Below, in pieces: positions 8,641-19,413 of a stretch of 64,000 nt of DNA. The stretch is from the NCBI GenBank assembly GCA_977006965.1, contig OZ345359.1, positions 1,674,001 to 1,738,000 on the forward strand. The letters are read 5' to 3'. The notes beneath the pieces were generated by a model. That model ran no database searches, was not told the origin of the DNA, and saw nothing but the letters and a program-made list of their open reading frames with translations. The stretch is from Phymatolithon calcareum. Lineage: Eukaryota > Rhodophyta > Florideophyceae > Hapalidiales. Position 1 is the stretch's first letter, and each line of letters begins with the position of its first letter. The translations under genes were made by a program, and so were the position numbers.

Positions 8641-10617
8641 AACAGAAAATTATGAATCAAAGCCTATCAGAAGTAGCCTGCGGGCCCGCGATGATAGGAC
8701 TACAATTTGATGTCCGCGCAATGCGCGACAACCAGAAAGGCCCCAGGCCTGGACGGAGTGAAGAGCGAAATGTTGAAAGTGGACCTGGAGGAATGCACAG
8801 ACCTGGTCTATGAGCTATAGACAGCCTGCGGCAGATGCGGAACACTTCCACATTCGTGGATGAAAGCTCTCTTGGTCCCGCTGCACAAGAAAGGAGACCA
8901 TGACGATCCAAAAAATTTCCGACCCATATCCCTTCTCAGTCAGGTCCGAAAGGTAGTTGAATCCGCAATTCATATTATACTCCGTCAAAGATACAAGAAC
9001 CACAACATCCAGCTGGGATTTCAAAAAGGGAAGAGTACGGAGCTCGCAATCTTGAGGGCGCTGGAACTACAAAAGCAGTATTGGACCTGAAGGCAGTGTA
9101 CGACACAGTGCCTAGACAACACCTACAAGAGCGAATGAGAGGGCTTCTACCGCAAGAGCTATGCGCGATGATCGAACCATTCTTGATGCCTTCCTGGGTA
9201 TCTACGGTTGGTGACCCGCAGCAGAAGTGGTTCCTAATCGACAGAGGAGTACCTCAAGGGTCTCCGCTGAGTCCAAGTTTGTACAACTTTTTCATAGACG
9301 AATTCGCGGAAAGAATAAGCCGAGTGCCACGAGAAGTTGCAGATGTAGCTGCAGTCCTCTTTGGGGACGACGTTCTTCTATCGGCAAAGACACCAGCGGG
9401 ACTATAGAGACTGTTAAATATTGCATCGAAATGGGCAAGGGCCAGGCAGATAGTTTGGAACACGAAAGCTGGGAAGAGCGAAGTACTTCTCTCGGAAGAC
9501 ACAAGATCACCCATTTTCAAGCTTGTTGGCAAAAGTCAAAGAAGTATCATACCTTGGCATCTCACTCAGTAATCGGGGAGTTACCGACACAAAAATGCTT
9601 GGGCGCATCCGACACGCCAAGATCGCAGTATATCAACTGAGGTCCCTGGGTGTCTCGTTGCGAGCACTCAGCCCTTGAAAGCAGTGAAGACATACAAGGC
9701 GTTGATACAACCAAGATGGGAGTATGCAATGCACCTGACGCCATGGACGCTGAGAGTCCAAACACTATCGCAGAAATGGAGAAAACATTTTTCGCACAAG
9801 TATTCGGTCCAATATCGAAAAATCGCTATGTCAGACTTCGTCTTCTTTGCCGAATTCACAACGCCGAAAACAGGAGACTCGTTCTAGCACTCAAAATGCT
9901 GGAACGAGCCAGGTCAAAGAAAAGGAGCCTTCTGGCCGTCCCAATCGAGGAAAGAGATGTGAATGAACTACAATGGGTTAGTCGAGACATATCGGCAATG
10001 CTACAGTACGATCTATTCGAGACGATACTGACTTCCCTCAAACAGGGAGTTTCAGCAAAATCGTTGAGAATCTTGCTCTTCAAAGACGAAGGAGACGTCT
10101 TGGAGTCCAACAGAAAGAGAAAAATTCCCTACGATCTGCCCGGGTCCACCCCGGCGATTGTCAGACTCCCGAAAACACGGCACCGCCAATTAGCGGTAAA
10201 GTGGGCATTCGGTCGGTTCCCCCCAATGAGCACATTACTTCTCACAGACAAGTTCGGTGATACTGTACCAATCCTCATGAGCAAACTGGACGAATTCCTC
10301 GGAAGATATCAACTGACCAAAGAGGAGATTAATATCACTGAAAAAGCTCTAGACAAACTACTCTTCTTCACTATTGTCTTTTACGACGACATGGAATAGA
10401 CAAGGCGCCAATTGAGGAAATCTGATCAGTAGACGCCCAAGCTTTTCCCTTCGCCCTTTTACGGGAGAGGGTTTTTGCAGCTAGGGCTACGACGTTATCC
10501 CGAGCTACAAGTATTTGAATATATGATAGAAGCTACAACGTAGCTGCTGAAACGCATCCCCGTTGCAGTCTCATGAGTGTTAGTGAGGGCGTTTAATAAA
10601 TTCCAAATTCAAAAAAA
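8641..10617 (+). mobile_element. Old 5'-truncated LINE (non-LTR retrotransposon)
   Basis: A degenerate reverse transcriptase is followed by a 3' UTR of about 220 bases ending in AATAAATTCCAAATTCAAAAAAA at 10617. It belongs to the same family as the LINE at 16377-18354. The right junction abuts the start of the duplicated block at 10619 (GGGAAAGCTG), whose second copy at 19414 lacks this LINE. The left end is not defined and the target-site duplication could not be read. Confidence 0.75.
8725..10399 (+). pseudogene. LINE reverse transcriptase, degenerate
   Basis: Reading across frames gives the ordered RT motifs: KAPGLDGVKSEMLK, ALLVPLHKKGDHDDPKNFRP, QLGFQKGKSTELAILRALEL, DLKAVYDTVP, RGVPQGSPLSPSLYN and FGDD. 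The FGDD box replaces the usual F/YADD. The first frame has an in-frame TAG near 8818, and frameshifts lie near 9085 and 9410. The last 250 codons (9650-10399) remain open and match the C-terminal part of the intact copy at 16.6-18.4 kb (KRKIPYDLPGSTPAIVRLPK). It cannot make a working enzyme. Confidence 0.85.
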
Positions 10618-10618
10618 G

Positions 10619-10874
10619 GGAAAGCTGAACGTGCAACTTCACATTGTATTTCAAGTTGCACCACAAATAAACCATTGTAGATATGTAGACTTGTGGTAGG
10701 GGCCTAATGAATACCACAAGAAAACCTGGGAGAACCTGGACCAGCGGGGACTAGATAGGCCGCATTCCAAGAACGGTCTCTTCCCGACCTTCACTGATTT
10801 GGTACCAAATAGACTTCCCCATGTGCTGTCCAACCGAAGAAGCGCTTGAAAACGTAGATTAAGTTCGTACATGA
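10619..10874. repeat. Duplicated block A, left part
   Basis: About 85 percent identical to 19414-19675, including AACCTGGGAGAACCTGGACC. In the second copy the sequence runs straight on into the coiled-coil gene region. Here it is cut at GTACATG and resumes at 14035, so about 3.16 kb has been inserted in this copy (or lost from the other). Confidence 0.85.
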
Positions 10875-10902
10875 AATTTGTTTCTTCACGACGAGTTTAT
10901 CG

Positions 10903-11159
10903 TGTAGACACGCAGTGCTGCATGAGCGTAAGGAGGGACACTTACACTCTCAGGGATTACATACGGACCAATTGCGATTATTAGAGTAGTGTCAGTTAGT
11001 GCTCCCCCTCTTTTTACAGGGTGTGCATTTCTCGCCCCTGCTCTATTTAAGGGGCGACCCTAACCGCACCTTAGACTGGGCATCTCATCATCTCATCGGA
11101 GAGAGATCACCCCTTTTCATGATAAACCCAATCTTATCTTGACACTCCCATTGATTACA
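10903..11159 (+). repeat. 5' LTR
   Basis: Starts TGTAGACACG and ends GATTACA. It contains a TATA-like CTCTATTTAAGG at about 11041-11052, placing transcription start roughly 30 bases downstream near GCACCTTAGACTGGG. The same core appears in the solo LTR at 61799. Confidence 0.9.
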
Positions 11160-11189
11160 GAAATTTCTTTCCTGCAGGAGAATGTTTGA

Positions 11190-12828
11190 GTGTTAAGACG
11201 GAGATTGTCCAAGTTTGAATTGGAAATGGATGACTATCGATCCATGGGAAGCGGAAGTCTTTCGTCGGCGCAACCTACCGATCGGCAACCAACCGCCACG
11301 CTATTCCAACCCGTGAGTTACCCGATTTTACGGAGTCTCGACCCAAGAGTTGTGACAAGGTTTTTGAAGGAGAGGAAGCGGTACGAAAATGAGGTCAACG
11401 AGAAGAAGAAGGAAGTCCAGACGATGACGGTGGCATCTTACAAGGTGTCTATCGACAGGAGTCTTCTGGAGTCTATGTTCTTCCTTGGGAAGTTCAATGA
11501 CATATCAAGAGCTAAGACAGCTGAAGCATTGACATCAAACGATATTCAAAAGTTTATTGAAGGTTTGGTGCAGAAGAATTAAGACGAACTGGTAAACCCG
11601 GAAATCATAGAGGAGGCTCTAGGCAGTCTTCGAATGCCAATGCACATCGTACAAGCGAAGGCAAGGATTCTGGAGTTTGCTACAGATTTCTTCTCAAGAT
11701 TAGAAGAAGCTGGGTACCCGAACTTCAAGCAAAACAATCCGAAGAAAACCATAGCCCTAATTCAGGATAAGGTTTTCCCAACAAATTTGAAGAAGGTAAT
11801 GGAACGGCACCTCGAATATTAGCAAGGATTGAAGCAGGACCTCAGAGCCTATATCAATTTACTGTGCAAGGAAGCTGAGATATACCAAAGGGCAGAAGGC
11901 ATGCGCCCCAAGTTTACAAACTCAACATCGAAGAAGACGCAAAAATCTGAATTCCAAGTGGACACGAAACCAAAGAAACGGATTCCAGTATGTCTTTATC
12001 CTCCATGTAAGACCGAAGGAAAAAGGCACTTTCTAAGCGACTGCGAAGAGTGCGAGGAAGATGAGAAGAAACGACTACTGGACGAACACAAGAAGGAAAA
12101 GAACCAGAAAGGCTCGAAGAAAATGTCGAGCCAAACAAGCGACGCATATCCAAACAATACCACACTCATCAAGGCAAGATTTGGGGGAGTGGAGACAAGA
12201 ATGATATGCGCAGATGCGGGATCAGACATCAATCTGATGCCTCCGGACCTTTATGCAACGTTAATTGAAACCGGGGCCCGAATCAAAACAAAGACGTTCC
12301 AGAATGAACGCAAATATGGATTGGCAGCAGCAACCAATTCAAAGAAGGAACCTATCTATATCTCTTGCAATAAAGAGGTGAGGGTTACGACAGAACTCTT
12401 AATCCGTCATGCAAAAACGCTACAAAATACGAGAATTGGTGTGGCAGGTTGCAAATCAAGAGGTTAAAGAGCCTCTACTCGGACGACCAATACTCGAAGC
12501 ACTTGGACTGGACACAAAAGGCCTCCTTGAAGCAGAATGTGATCGATATGAAGGCGTTGTGCAAGCTAATGATCTCATCAATGAAAAGCAGTATCGTGCA
12601 GGATCTATTGCAATAATTATGTCAGATGGTGTATATCATTCCAACAAGGCCGCTTATGGTTACGATGACGGAACCGATAGCGATGAAGACTGGTTGGACT
12701 TCGGTATCGATACCAAGGAGGAGATGGACGATGTTCTGGCCAAAACGGTGACTAAAGCAGCCGAGGAAGGGCTGTCAAAATTCTGGACAGGAGACGTTAA
12801 GCGAGATGCCAAGAACGTATCGAGATGA
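11190..12828 (+). pseudogene. gag-protease polyprotein remnant
   Basis: One frame from 11190 to about 12400 is interrupted by TAA (11580) and TAG (about 11820), then shifts to another frame up to 12828. The first part is helical and Lys/Glu-rich with a basic linker, gag-like. A Cys-containing stretch (PVCLYPPCKTEGKRHFLSDC) may be a nucleocapsid-type knuckle. The retropepsin-like part has ADAGSDINLMP for the catalytic D-[ST]-G site (here D-A-G) and, in the second frame, EPLLGRPILEALGLD for the flap-distal ILG motif. Nothing downstream resembles pol. Confidence 0.75.
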
Positions 12829-13114
12829 GTACGCCTTGAAAATGACCCGCCTGCTATGGTCGAGCCGATGAAAGTCGTATTGAAGCGCTGCACCACACCA
12901 GTGATACGCAAGCAGAGGCGATACAAAGCCGATCAACGGGATTTCATGTTCAAGTACAAGAATAAGACCGGCGAAGATGGACGGGGTCCAAATTAAGGTC
13001 AACAAAAGCGGCGAAGAAGGATGGGGTCCAACACACGCAAGAAAAAGCTGGCGAAGAAGGCCAAGCAAACATTGCGCATCAATGATTAATACACTCTTCG
13101 AGTGTATGGGGCAC

Positions 13115-13371
13115 TGTAGACACGCAATGCTGCATGAGCGTAAGGAGGGACACTTACACTCTCAGGGATTACATACGGACCAATTGCGATTATTAGAGTA
13201 GTGTCAGTTAGTGCTCCCCCTCTTTTTACAGGGTGTGCATTTCTCGCCCCTGCTCTATTTAAGGGGCGATCCTAACCGCACCTTAGACTGGGCATCTCAT
13301 CATCTCATCGGAGAGAGATCACCCCTTTTCATGATAAACCCAACCTTATCTTGACACTCCCATTAATTACA
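13115..13371 (+). repeat. 3' LTR
   Basis: Near-identical to 10903-11159. Observed differences include GCAATGCTG for GCAGTGCTG, GATCC for GACCC, AACCTT for AATCTT and TTAATTACA for TTGATTACA. Only a weak purine run (GGGGCAC) precedes it where a polypurine tract would be. Confidence 0.9.
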
Positions 13372-14034
13372 ATCGGTATGAAGAAGAAGAAAGGTAGATT
13401 TTTTATTTAAAAGTTACCAACGCATCTGCTGACGCTTGGGGCAACTTTCCTAGGGCCAAGAGGTTTTGCTGGATTCTGACTATGGAAGAGCTTCTTTTCT
13501 TGTTGGTGTAACACGATTCAGTGGACTTCAAAAAACCGTTTATCGGTACGAAGAATCTGTTTCCACATTCGCATATTTGATGACAAGTAATGCCGACATG
13601 ATTGAGCACTCTTATAGAGTGAACTATTCTTAGAGCAGATATTTTGAAGCTGCGGTGTCGAAGAGACCTCGTGGAGGAAACCACCCCAATGCTGACGAAT
13701 ATACCTTGTAAAGGGCACCAAAACACTACTTTGACCATATGAGAAGTTCAGGGGTTTATCGGTAATTCATAGACTGTTAGTGTGCTACCCTTCCACAAAG
13801 TAGTCCCGCAGACAAATGGGAATGCCTGTCGAATTGAAACAGGTCATCCAGGACTGTCTACAAATTTGACCCGCTACTTATAAATGTAACGGGATTTCAA
13901 ATAGGTGTTGTTAGGCGATGTAATAAAAGAAAGGACGATCGAGGAGACCCATGCCCAAAGACGCGATGGACTCCGCAATGCGAACACGTCATAGGACTTG
14001 AATGATGCAACAAAACCCATATTTATCTCTCGTG
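13372..14034. other. Inserted sequence with no recognised gene
   Basis: Part of the 3.16-kb stretch present only in block A. A minus-strand frame 13403-13738 is open for 111 codons, but its composition is not convincing. Nothing else seen. Confidence 0.35.
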
Positions 14035-14758
14035 TATAGTCCGCTCTGGGCAATGTGTCACTCAAACATACAGATTCTGCTTCGGAGACGGTTCACCGCT
14101 TATTGCTGAAGATGAAAAATAGAGTACCTAATTACAATCCGCTGTACAAGCTCTTGTCCCCTCTCAGCTGTCTCCACGCTTCTCAAACTTCCAACATCAA
14201 ATGCATAATCTTGTGGTCTCCCAAAACCATCATCTAATCTCATACGAACATCGAATGGGAACATGCACCAAACATTGTTCAACAGCATAGCAAAACACTT
14301 CGCATTCATCCAGGGTCGATTCACTTGGGACAGTTTACTACTCCTCAAGTCGGTCATGCATCCAGGTACCATGCCCAGTTTTAGGAGTTTGCGCGTCATC
14401 TGCATTTTGATAATTCACTCTGGCATGTCACATGGAGAAGTGAAATGCTCCCTTCTTCAGGAAGGAGACATGCAGCTCATTGCGTGAAGCGCCTTGAGCG
14501 GTTCTAAAACAGACAACTTGTCCAACGAAGTAGCAACATTAGGACCATCACATTCAACTCGTTTACCAATACCGTCTCGAAATCGGATCGCGGCAAACAA
14601 TTGTTCTTCCTCCAAATTTGGTGCAAGTCCTCAGGCTCACCCATATCTGTACCTTCGCCAAGAAATTCCCACCCCATCTCCACCCTACTTCAATCGACCT
14701 TCCAACCTCCAAGACTTCCATCTCACTATCTCATCCCACAACCTTCACAAACACAACA

Positions 14759-15925
14759 ATGATTCTTATCTTCAATGCCATCGGTGATCTGTTCAAAACG
14801 CTGTTCAACCCCAACCCTGTACACTCTCACGCCACCACTGTCACCACCACAATTTACAACGACAATACTCAATCTGTCATTCAAGGTCCTGCCTCCAACC
14901 CACCCATCGCCGAACACCCATACGTCGCTGAAAATCTTTACCCTAATGGACAAGGTCGCGTCGAGGCCCTTGATGATGTACCACGAGCGGTCCTTCAGGA
15001 GAAGCTCGATAAAATGACGAATGCTCATGCCGTCGCCGTCACCGTCGCAAGTGACCACGCCGAAATGCTCGAATGGATGAATGATGAATATCGGAAAGTG
15101 AGAGCAACCCTGTTGCACAATGAACTCGACTGGGACGTAGTCGAGGACACGTTAAATAAGAAGATCAAGACATTACAATACATTATGGATGCTCAACGCA
15201 TGCGTGCTGCACATGCCGAAGGGCGAGCAAACTGGATGGATATTGAAACCAGGCGAGCTAACAAGGCTGAACAGAAGGTCACTCATCTCGAGCGCGTTGT
15301 CACACACATGCAGGAGAGTGCGCAGCGTAGCATGCATCACATGCATGCCAATATGAAGAAGGCGGTGGAGAAGAACTGCGATTTGACACGTCGTATGAAC
15401 GGTGTTGAGATAACATCTGAAGAGGATAAAGTTCATATGTACAAGATGTTGCAGCAAGCGGAAGAGAAGCATGCCAAAGCGATGGAGAAGAACTGTGACT
15501 TGACACGTCGTATCAACGGTCTTGAGATTACATCAGAGGAAGAAAAAGTTCATATGTACAAGATGCTGCAGCGAGCGGAAGAGAAGCATGCCAAGGTGAT
15601 GGAGAAGAATTGTGACTTGAGGCGTCGTATCACCGGGCTTGAGAATACAGCAGAGGAAGATAAAGTTCATATGTCCAAGATGTTGCAGCGAGCGGAAGAG
15701 AAGCATGCCAAGGCGATGGAGAAGAACTGTGACTTGACGCGTCGTATGAACGGTCTTGAAATAACAGCTGAAGAGGATAAAGTTCATATGTACAAGATGC
15801 TAAAGCGAGCGGAAGAGAAGCATACCAAGATCGTTCGTAAGTATGAAGATTCGCAGCGGTTGGTTTCCATTCTGCAGTGGCAAGCCAATGCACATTCCCA
15901 TGCCAAAGTACAAGATTCACCGTGA
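14759..15925 (+). CDS. 388-residue coiled-coil protein with four 39-residue repeats (copy A)
   Basis: Start chosen at 14759, where ACAACAATG gives a good context; the longer frame from 14618 is Pro/Thr-rich leader. The N-terminus MILIFNAIGDLFKTLFNPNP is hydrophobic and amphipathic, followed by a Thr/Asn-rich stretch to residue 75. The rest is a long charged helix. Four tandem repeats of 39 residues (EKNCDLTRRMNG, then EEDKVHMYKMLQRAEEKHAK) fill 15368-15835 before a short tail ending KVQDSP. Function unknown; a structural or scaffolding role is plausible. A near-identical paralogue lies 5.6 kb downstream. Both frames are fully open, which argues for selection or very recent duplication. Confidence 0.75.
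   Translation: MILIFNAIGDLFKTLFNPNPVHSHATTVTTTIYNDNTQSVIQGPASNPPIAEHPYVAENLYPNGQGRVEALDDVPRAVLQEKLDKMTNAHAVAVTVASDHAEMLEWMNDEYRKVRATLLHNELDWDVVEDTLNKKIKTLQYIMDAQRMRAAHAEGRANWMDIETRRANKAEQKVTHLERVVTHMQESAQRSMHHMHANMKKAVEKNCDLTRRMNGVEITSEEDKVHMYKMLQQAEEKHAKAMEKNCDLTRRINGLEITSEEEKVHMYKMLQRAEEKHAKVMEKNCDLRRRITGLENTAEEDKVHMSKMLQRAEEKHAKAMEKNCDLTRRMNGLEITAEEDKVHMYKMLKRAEEKHTKIVRKYEDSQRLVSILQWQANAHSHAKVQDSP
15368..15835 (+). repeat. Four 117-bp in-gene tandem repeats
   Basis: Units start at 15368, 15485, 15602 and 15719. Each encodes 39 residues; units 2-4 open with GAGAAGAA(C/T)TGTGACTTGA, unit 1 with GAGAAGAACTGCGATTTGA. Repeats of 117 bp in phase with the frame allow length change without frameshift. 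Confidence 0.95.
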
Positions 15926-16362
15926 TGATGGATTAAACAACAGTTATTCCAACAAGCTTCTACCCTTCCTTGTATTCCTATACAGACTCACTTGAAACTT
16001 GTAAATACTTTCCTTCTGCAATCCGTCTGTAACCTCAGCATCTACCGTAAGGAAATGTTTCTCCACCACCGTTTCCACATTGGGTCTCTTACTGAAGCAA
16101 AACGGTCATGTGAAAGATCCCCCGAGCAGATTCTGTTCTGGATGTGGGCAAAAGGCACTCCGAGTCAGCGACTTTTTCCCGGAAGTAGTAGCGGGCCGCC
16201 GATGTCCATCCGGTCGGTCACCTCGGACTTCCGCGTTTGCCTCACCGACAATGGTGACAGTGCATACTGAGATGTTACAGGCGCTTATAAGTCGTTTTAA
16301 AGGCACATGTATGATCCGTTTCCGCCTCGATTTGAACCACCCGAACTGGGCTGGAGAGAAGC

Positions 16363-16376
16363 ACTCGTGGAGTATG
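16363..16376. repeat. LINE target-site duplication, left
   Basis: ACTCGTGGAGTATG, repeated exactly at 18355-18368. It directly abuts the oligo-T (minus-strand poly-A tail) of the LINE. Confidence 0.95.
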
Positions 16377-18354
16377 TTTTTTTTCCTTTCAGGTTTATTT
16401 AAAAGCCCCCCAGACTTCCGAAGATATGGGCAAGGCTTTCTCTGATGCTACCTACCTTTGTGCAGCTCACGAAACGTCCACCAGTATGGCGGACGGGAAA
16501 ACTCAGGACTCAAAGTAGTCCTATCTCAGTCCTCTACGGTGATTGTTAGTGCTTGGACTCGACCACTTTCTGCCTTGCATTCTGCGGATTAATACAGGCC
16601 TTCTTCGTTCTCCATGCGTTCTATGAGTGTCTTGCTAAATAGTAAGAGCTCATCTAGTGCCTTTTCTATTTCCAGTCGTTTTTCTCCTTCAAGTTCGTAC
16701 CCTGCTAGCGTGCGTTCAAGGGTCTCCATATGCGCTCTGGCTCTGGCGCCGAATTCTTCAGTCATACTTGTTGTTGACACCTGTGGGAATCTTCCACAGG
16801 CATACTGCAGCGCGAGTTGTCTGTGCTTCACCTTGGAGAACTTGAGGATTGCTGGCAATTCTCTTGTCTTGTCGCATGGTATCTTTCTTTTCCTCTTCGA
16901 TTCTAGGCGGTCTCCTTCCATTTCCAGAAATTTCGACCGAAGTGCTTGTGAAGATTGATTTGTTTGGATATGCTTTACAGCTTCACCGGACGGCTCTCTG
17001 GTCTCCATCGCGGCGATATCTTTCCTCGTGTACTGCCATTCATGGTTGTTTCTTCTTTCGGGCACTTCGTTTGAATACATACGTTCTTTCGCCTTGTTCC
17101 TTCTCAGCATTTTGAAGGCCAAAATTTCTCGTTGATGTGCGGCCGTCTGGATCCGGCACATGAGACGGAGCCTATCCGTCCTTCCTCGGGCGAGTGGGCC
17201 GAAAACTTGATTGAAGAATGTTGCTTCTACTTCCTTGACGGCATTTTGTACGTCTTCTGTCCAGGGCGTTAAGTGCATTGCGTACTCCCAGCGTGGCTGT
17301 ACTAGTGCCTTGTATATCTGAATACACTTCTGTATACTCAGCCCTTTCTTGAACACTCCCAGTGTACGCAACTCGTACACGGCCGTCCTTGCTTTCTTTA
17401 ATCGTTGCATCATTAACGTATCTGTGACTCCTCCGGGGTCTAGGGATACTCCAAGGTACGTGACCTTCGGAACTTGTGCTAGTACCTTGTTCGCTAGCTT
17501 GAATGTCTTGCCCAATGTTTCCTCTGATTCGAGGACTTCGCTTTTCCCTTGTTTAGTGTTCCAAGTCATCTCTCGCTCTTGTGCCCATTGGGTAGCTATA
17601 TCCAATAGTCCTTGCAGTGCAGCGGGTGATTTCGCAGAGAGAAGAACATCGTCTGCGAAGAGGATAGCCGGTACTTCAGCCCAGGTTTTTGATGCCCGGC
17701 TCATTCGCTCTGCGAATTCATCCATGAAGATGTTGTAGAGGCTTGGACTGAGAGGGGACCCTTGTGGAACCCCCCTGTCCACTAGAAACCAGTTCCTGTT
17801 CGCATCACCAATTGTTGCTACCCAGGATGGTGCCAAGAACGCCTCGGCCATTGCGCAGATCTCCTTGGGCAGTACTTGTCTCATTCGGTTCACCAAGTGT
17901 ACTCTTGGTACTGTGCCGTAGGCACCCTTAAGGTCCAATACTGCTACACATCTCTGATCCTCTTTTAATAGCTCAGTAGCTCTTAAGATGGCCAGTTCAG
18001 TGCTCTTCTCCTTTTGGAACCCAAGCTGATACCAGTGGTTTGAGTATACTGTGCGCAGCTTCATATCAATAGCTGTCTCAATAAATTTCCTTGCGTGGCT
18101 CAGCAAGGAAATCGGTCGGTAGTTTCCGGGGTCCTCGTGTGCCCCCTTCTTGTGTATTGGGACAAGGAGCGCCTTCTGCCAGTGCAGAGGCGTGTCTCCA
18201 CACCTCCCGCAGGCCTCCCACAAGGCTGTAAGCACTTCGGCGTTGAGCGATATATCGACTTTTAGCATTTCAGCCTTCACCTCGTCTAAACCTGGTGCCT
18301 TTCCGTTTGGTGCTTTACGGATAGCCGCTTCAATTTTTGTCCTCATGTCCTCTG
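16377..18354 (-). mobile_element. 5'-truncated LINE, 1,978 bp, inserted in duplicated block A
   Basis: Bounded by a perfect 14-bp target-site duplication. The left end is T8 followed by a 3' UTR of about 200 bases (minus-strand sense). That UTR also appears at 53640-53785. The element starts within the RT domain, so it is a classic 5'-truncated product of target-primed reverse transcription. The empty-site form is recognisable at 22020-22040 in block B (GACTCGTGGAGCATACG). Confidence 0.93.
16589..18354 (-). CDS. LINE reverse transcriptase, open but lacking its N-terminus
   Basis: The open frame extends to an ATG at 18388, but codons upstream of 18354 are flanking DNA, so the LINE part begins at EDMRTKIEAAIRKAPNGKAPG. 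Motifs in order: KAPGLDEVKAEMLK, ALLVPIHKKG, YRPISLL, QLGFQKEKSTELAIL, DLKGAYGTVPR, DRGVPQGSPLSPSLYN, catalytic FADD, then a thumb/connection region with HLTPW and a basic RKRKIPCDKTRELPAIL. No endonuclease, RNase H or CCHC motif is present in the surviving part. The RT active site is intact and the frame is open to the TAA at 16589, so the insertion is young, but without its N-terminus it is unlikely to be active. Confidence 0.9.
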
Positions 18355-18368
18355 ACTCGTGGAGTATG
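18355..18368. repeat. LINE target-site duplication, right
   Basis: Second copy of ACTCGTGGAGTATG. Confidence 0.95.
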
Positions 18369-18787
18369 TGTTGCGCGTGCGGAGGCAAAGTCGACGGCTT
18401 TTAGTTGGGGATTAAATTCGGAAACGAAAGCTGTCCGAAAAATATCAGTGCAGTGCAGTGTGATAGTAGCAGAGTACATGGATTCCGCCCTGTGTGGTGT
18501 GCCGCAGCGCTCAAGAAAGCTGGGAGAGAGGACAGAGGGAAATGAAAGAAGGCAGAGAGATGATTAGCTACCGTGAACGTCCTAAATGGTTTCCAACCCG
18601 GGCATCCCTTTGAAGGACGGCGAATGAAGATTGGCTGCGTAGCGATATGGATGTTAAGCTGGACCATGGTCTGCACCTTGTGCAGCTTGGACAGCTGTTG
18701 TGACATCAAGTACCACTCGTATCTGTTAAGGTCTACTAGAGCCGCAAGGATGCGAAGTTGTTCCATCAGCTTCGAGAAATCCCGCAG

Positions 18788-18816
18788 TAAAAGAAAGAAA
18801 GAAAGAAAGAAAGAAG
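18788..18816. repeat. (AAAG)n microsatellite
   Basis: About seven tandem AAAG units. Confidence 0.9.
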
Positions 18817-19337
18817 ATAGTAGCAGGGTACCTCAACAGGGATTATCCATTACAACTACCATATCCTTCCAATATCAACGAACTTAAGTCATCGTGGGGA
18901 TAAAAGTTGTTTTTCTTTTAAAAGCTCCCAAGTCCTCAATTGTTTCCTTCCATATTTAACACACTCTAGTCTCCTAAGATCTTCTTAATTCACAGTTCTC
19001 TCTCTGTAAGCGCTCCGCTTAATCTTTTGCATTCATATTCGATTTCTTCGTCCATCGTCATAGACCCTAGTAAGCGCTGGAGGGCAATCAGCTCGATCTC
19101 TGCACTGGTTCAAAACTATGCACCCAAAATTAATTTTCTCCACAATGGAGCTCTGGTGAAAATCACCCTTAGGCATCGCAGAGGCATAGTTCCGTCCCTT
19201 ACATGTAACAATCCTGGTAGCTTGTTCGGCTTAAGTCATCGTGTCTCTGCTGACGATTTCGAGAAGTGATCCCAGACTGCCTCAGTTTATTCAAGATGAA
19301 ATAACTTACAATAAAAATGGTCGATTCAGGTAATATA

Positions 19338-19357
19338 ATACCGCCGATCGGCGGTAT
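19338..19357. repeat. 20-bp perfect palindrome
   Basis: ATACCGCCGATCGGCGGTAT, with no loop. It could be a dimer-binding site or chance; it lies 57 bases before duplicated block B. Confidence 0.8.
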
Positions 19358-19413
19358 AACAGAGAAAAAATTCACTGGTCCTCCACGATCAGATAAATAC
19401 ATTTGAGCACCTA

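Larger units (their letters stand above)
10903..13371 (+). mobile_element. Non-autonomous LTR retrotransposon, 2.47 kb
   Basis: Two 257-bp direct repeats (10903-11159 and 13115-13371) begin TG and end CA. The flanks carry a 4-bp direct repeat ATCG (10899-10902 and 13372-13375), a target-site duplication. The LTRs differ at about four positions, so insertion is fairly recent. The inside holds only a degenerate gag-protease frame, with no reverse transcriptase, RNase H or integrase. It must have moved with enzymes supplied in trans, or lost them by internal deletion. Confidence 0.88.
14035..16376. repeat. Duplicated block A, right part
   Basis: More than 95 percent identical to 19676-21750 through the coiled-coil gene, then less similar to about 22040. 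It continues at 18369 after the LINE insertion (GGCAAAGTCGACGG against GGCAAGGTCGACAT at 22070). The duplication thus reaches the sequence just upstream of the CYP97 gene in copy B. Confidence 0.88.
18411..19413. other. Spacer between duplicated blocks
   Basis: No convincing gene. A minus frame 18401-18766 is open for 121 codons with some protein-like sequence (RYEWYLMSQQLSKLHKVQ), unrecognised. It holds a (GAAA)n microsatellite and a 20-bp palindrome, listed separately. Confidence 0.4.

Noticed and set aside
8641-10399. Diversity-generating retroelement or group II intron RT
   Set aside because: Motif order, the 3' UTR with poly-A and the family copies with target-site duplications all identify non-LTR retrotransposons.
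13403-13738. Minus-strand 111-codon ORF
   Set aside because: Composition is not protein-like, there is no homology, and the sequence lies in the insertion-specific spacer.
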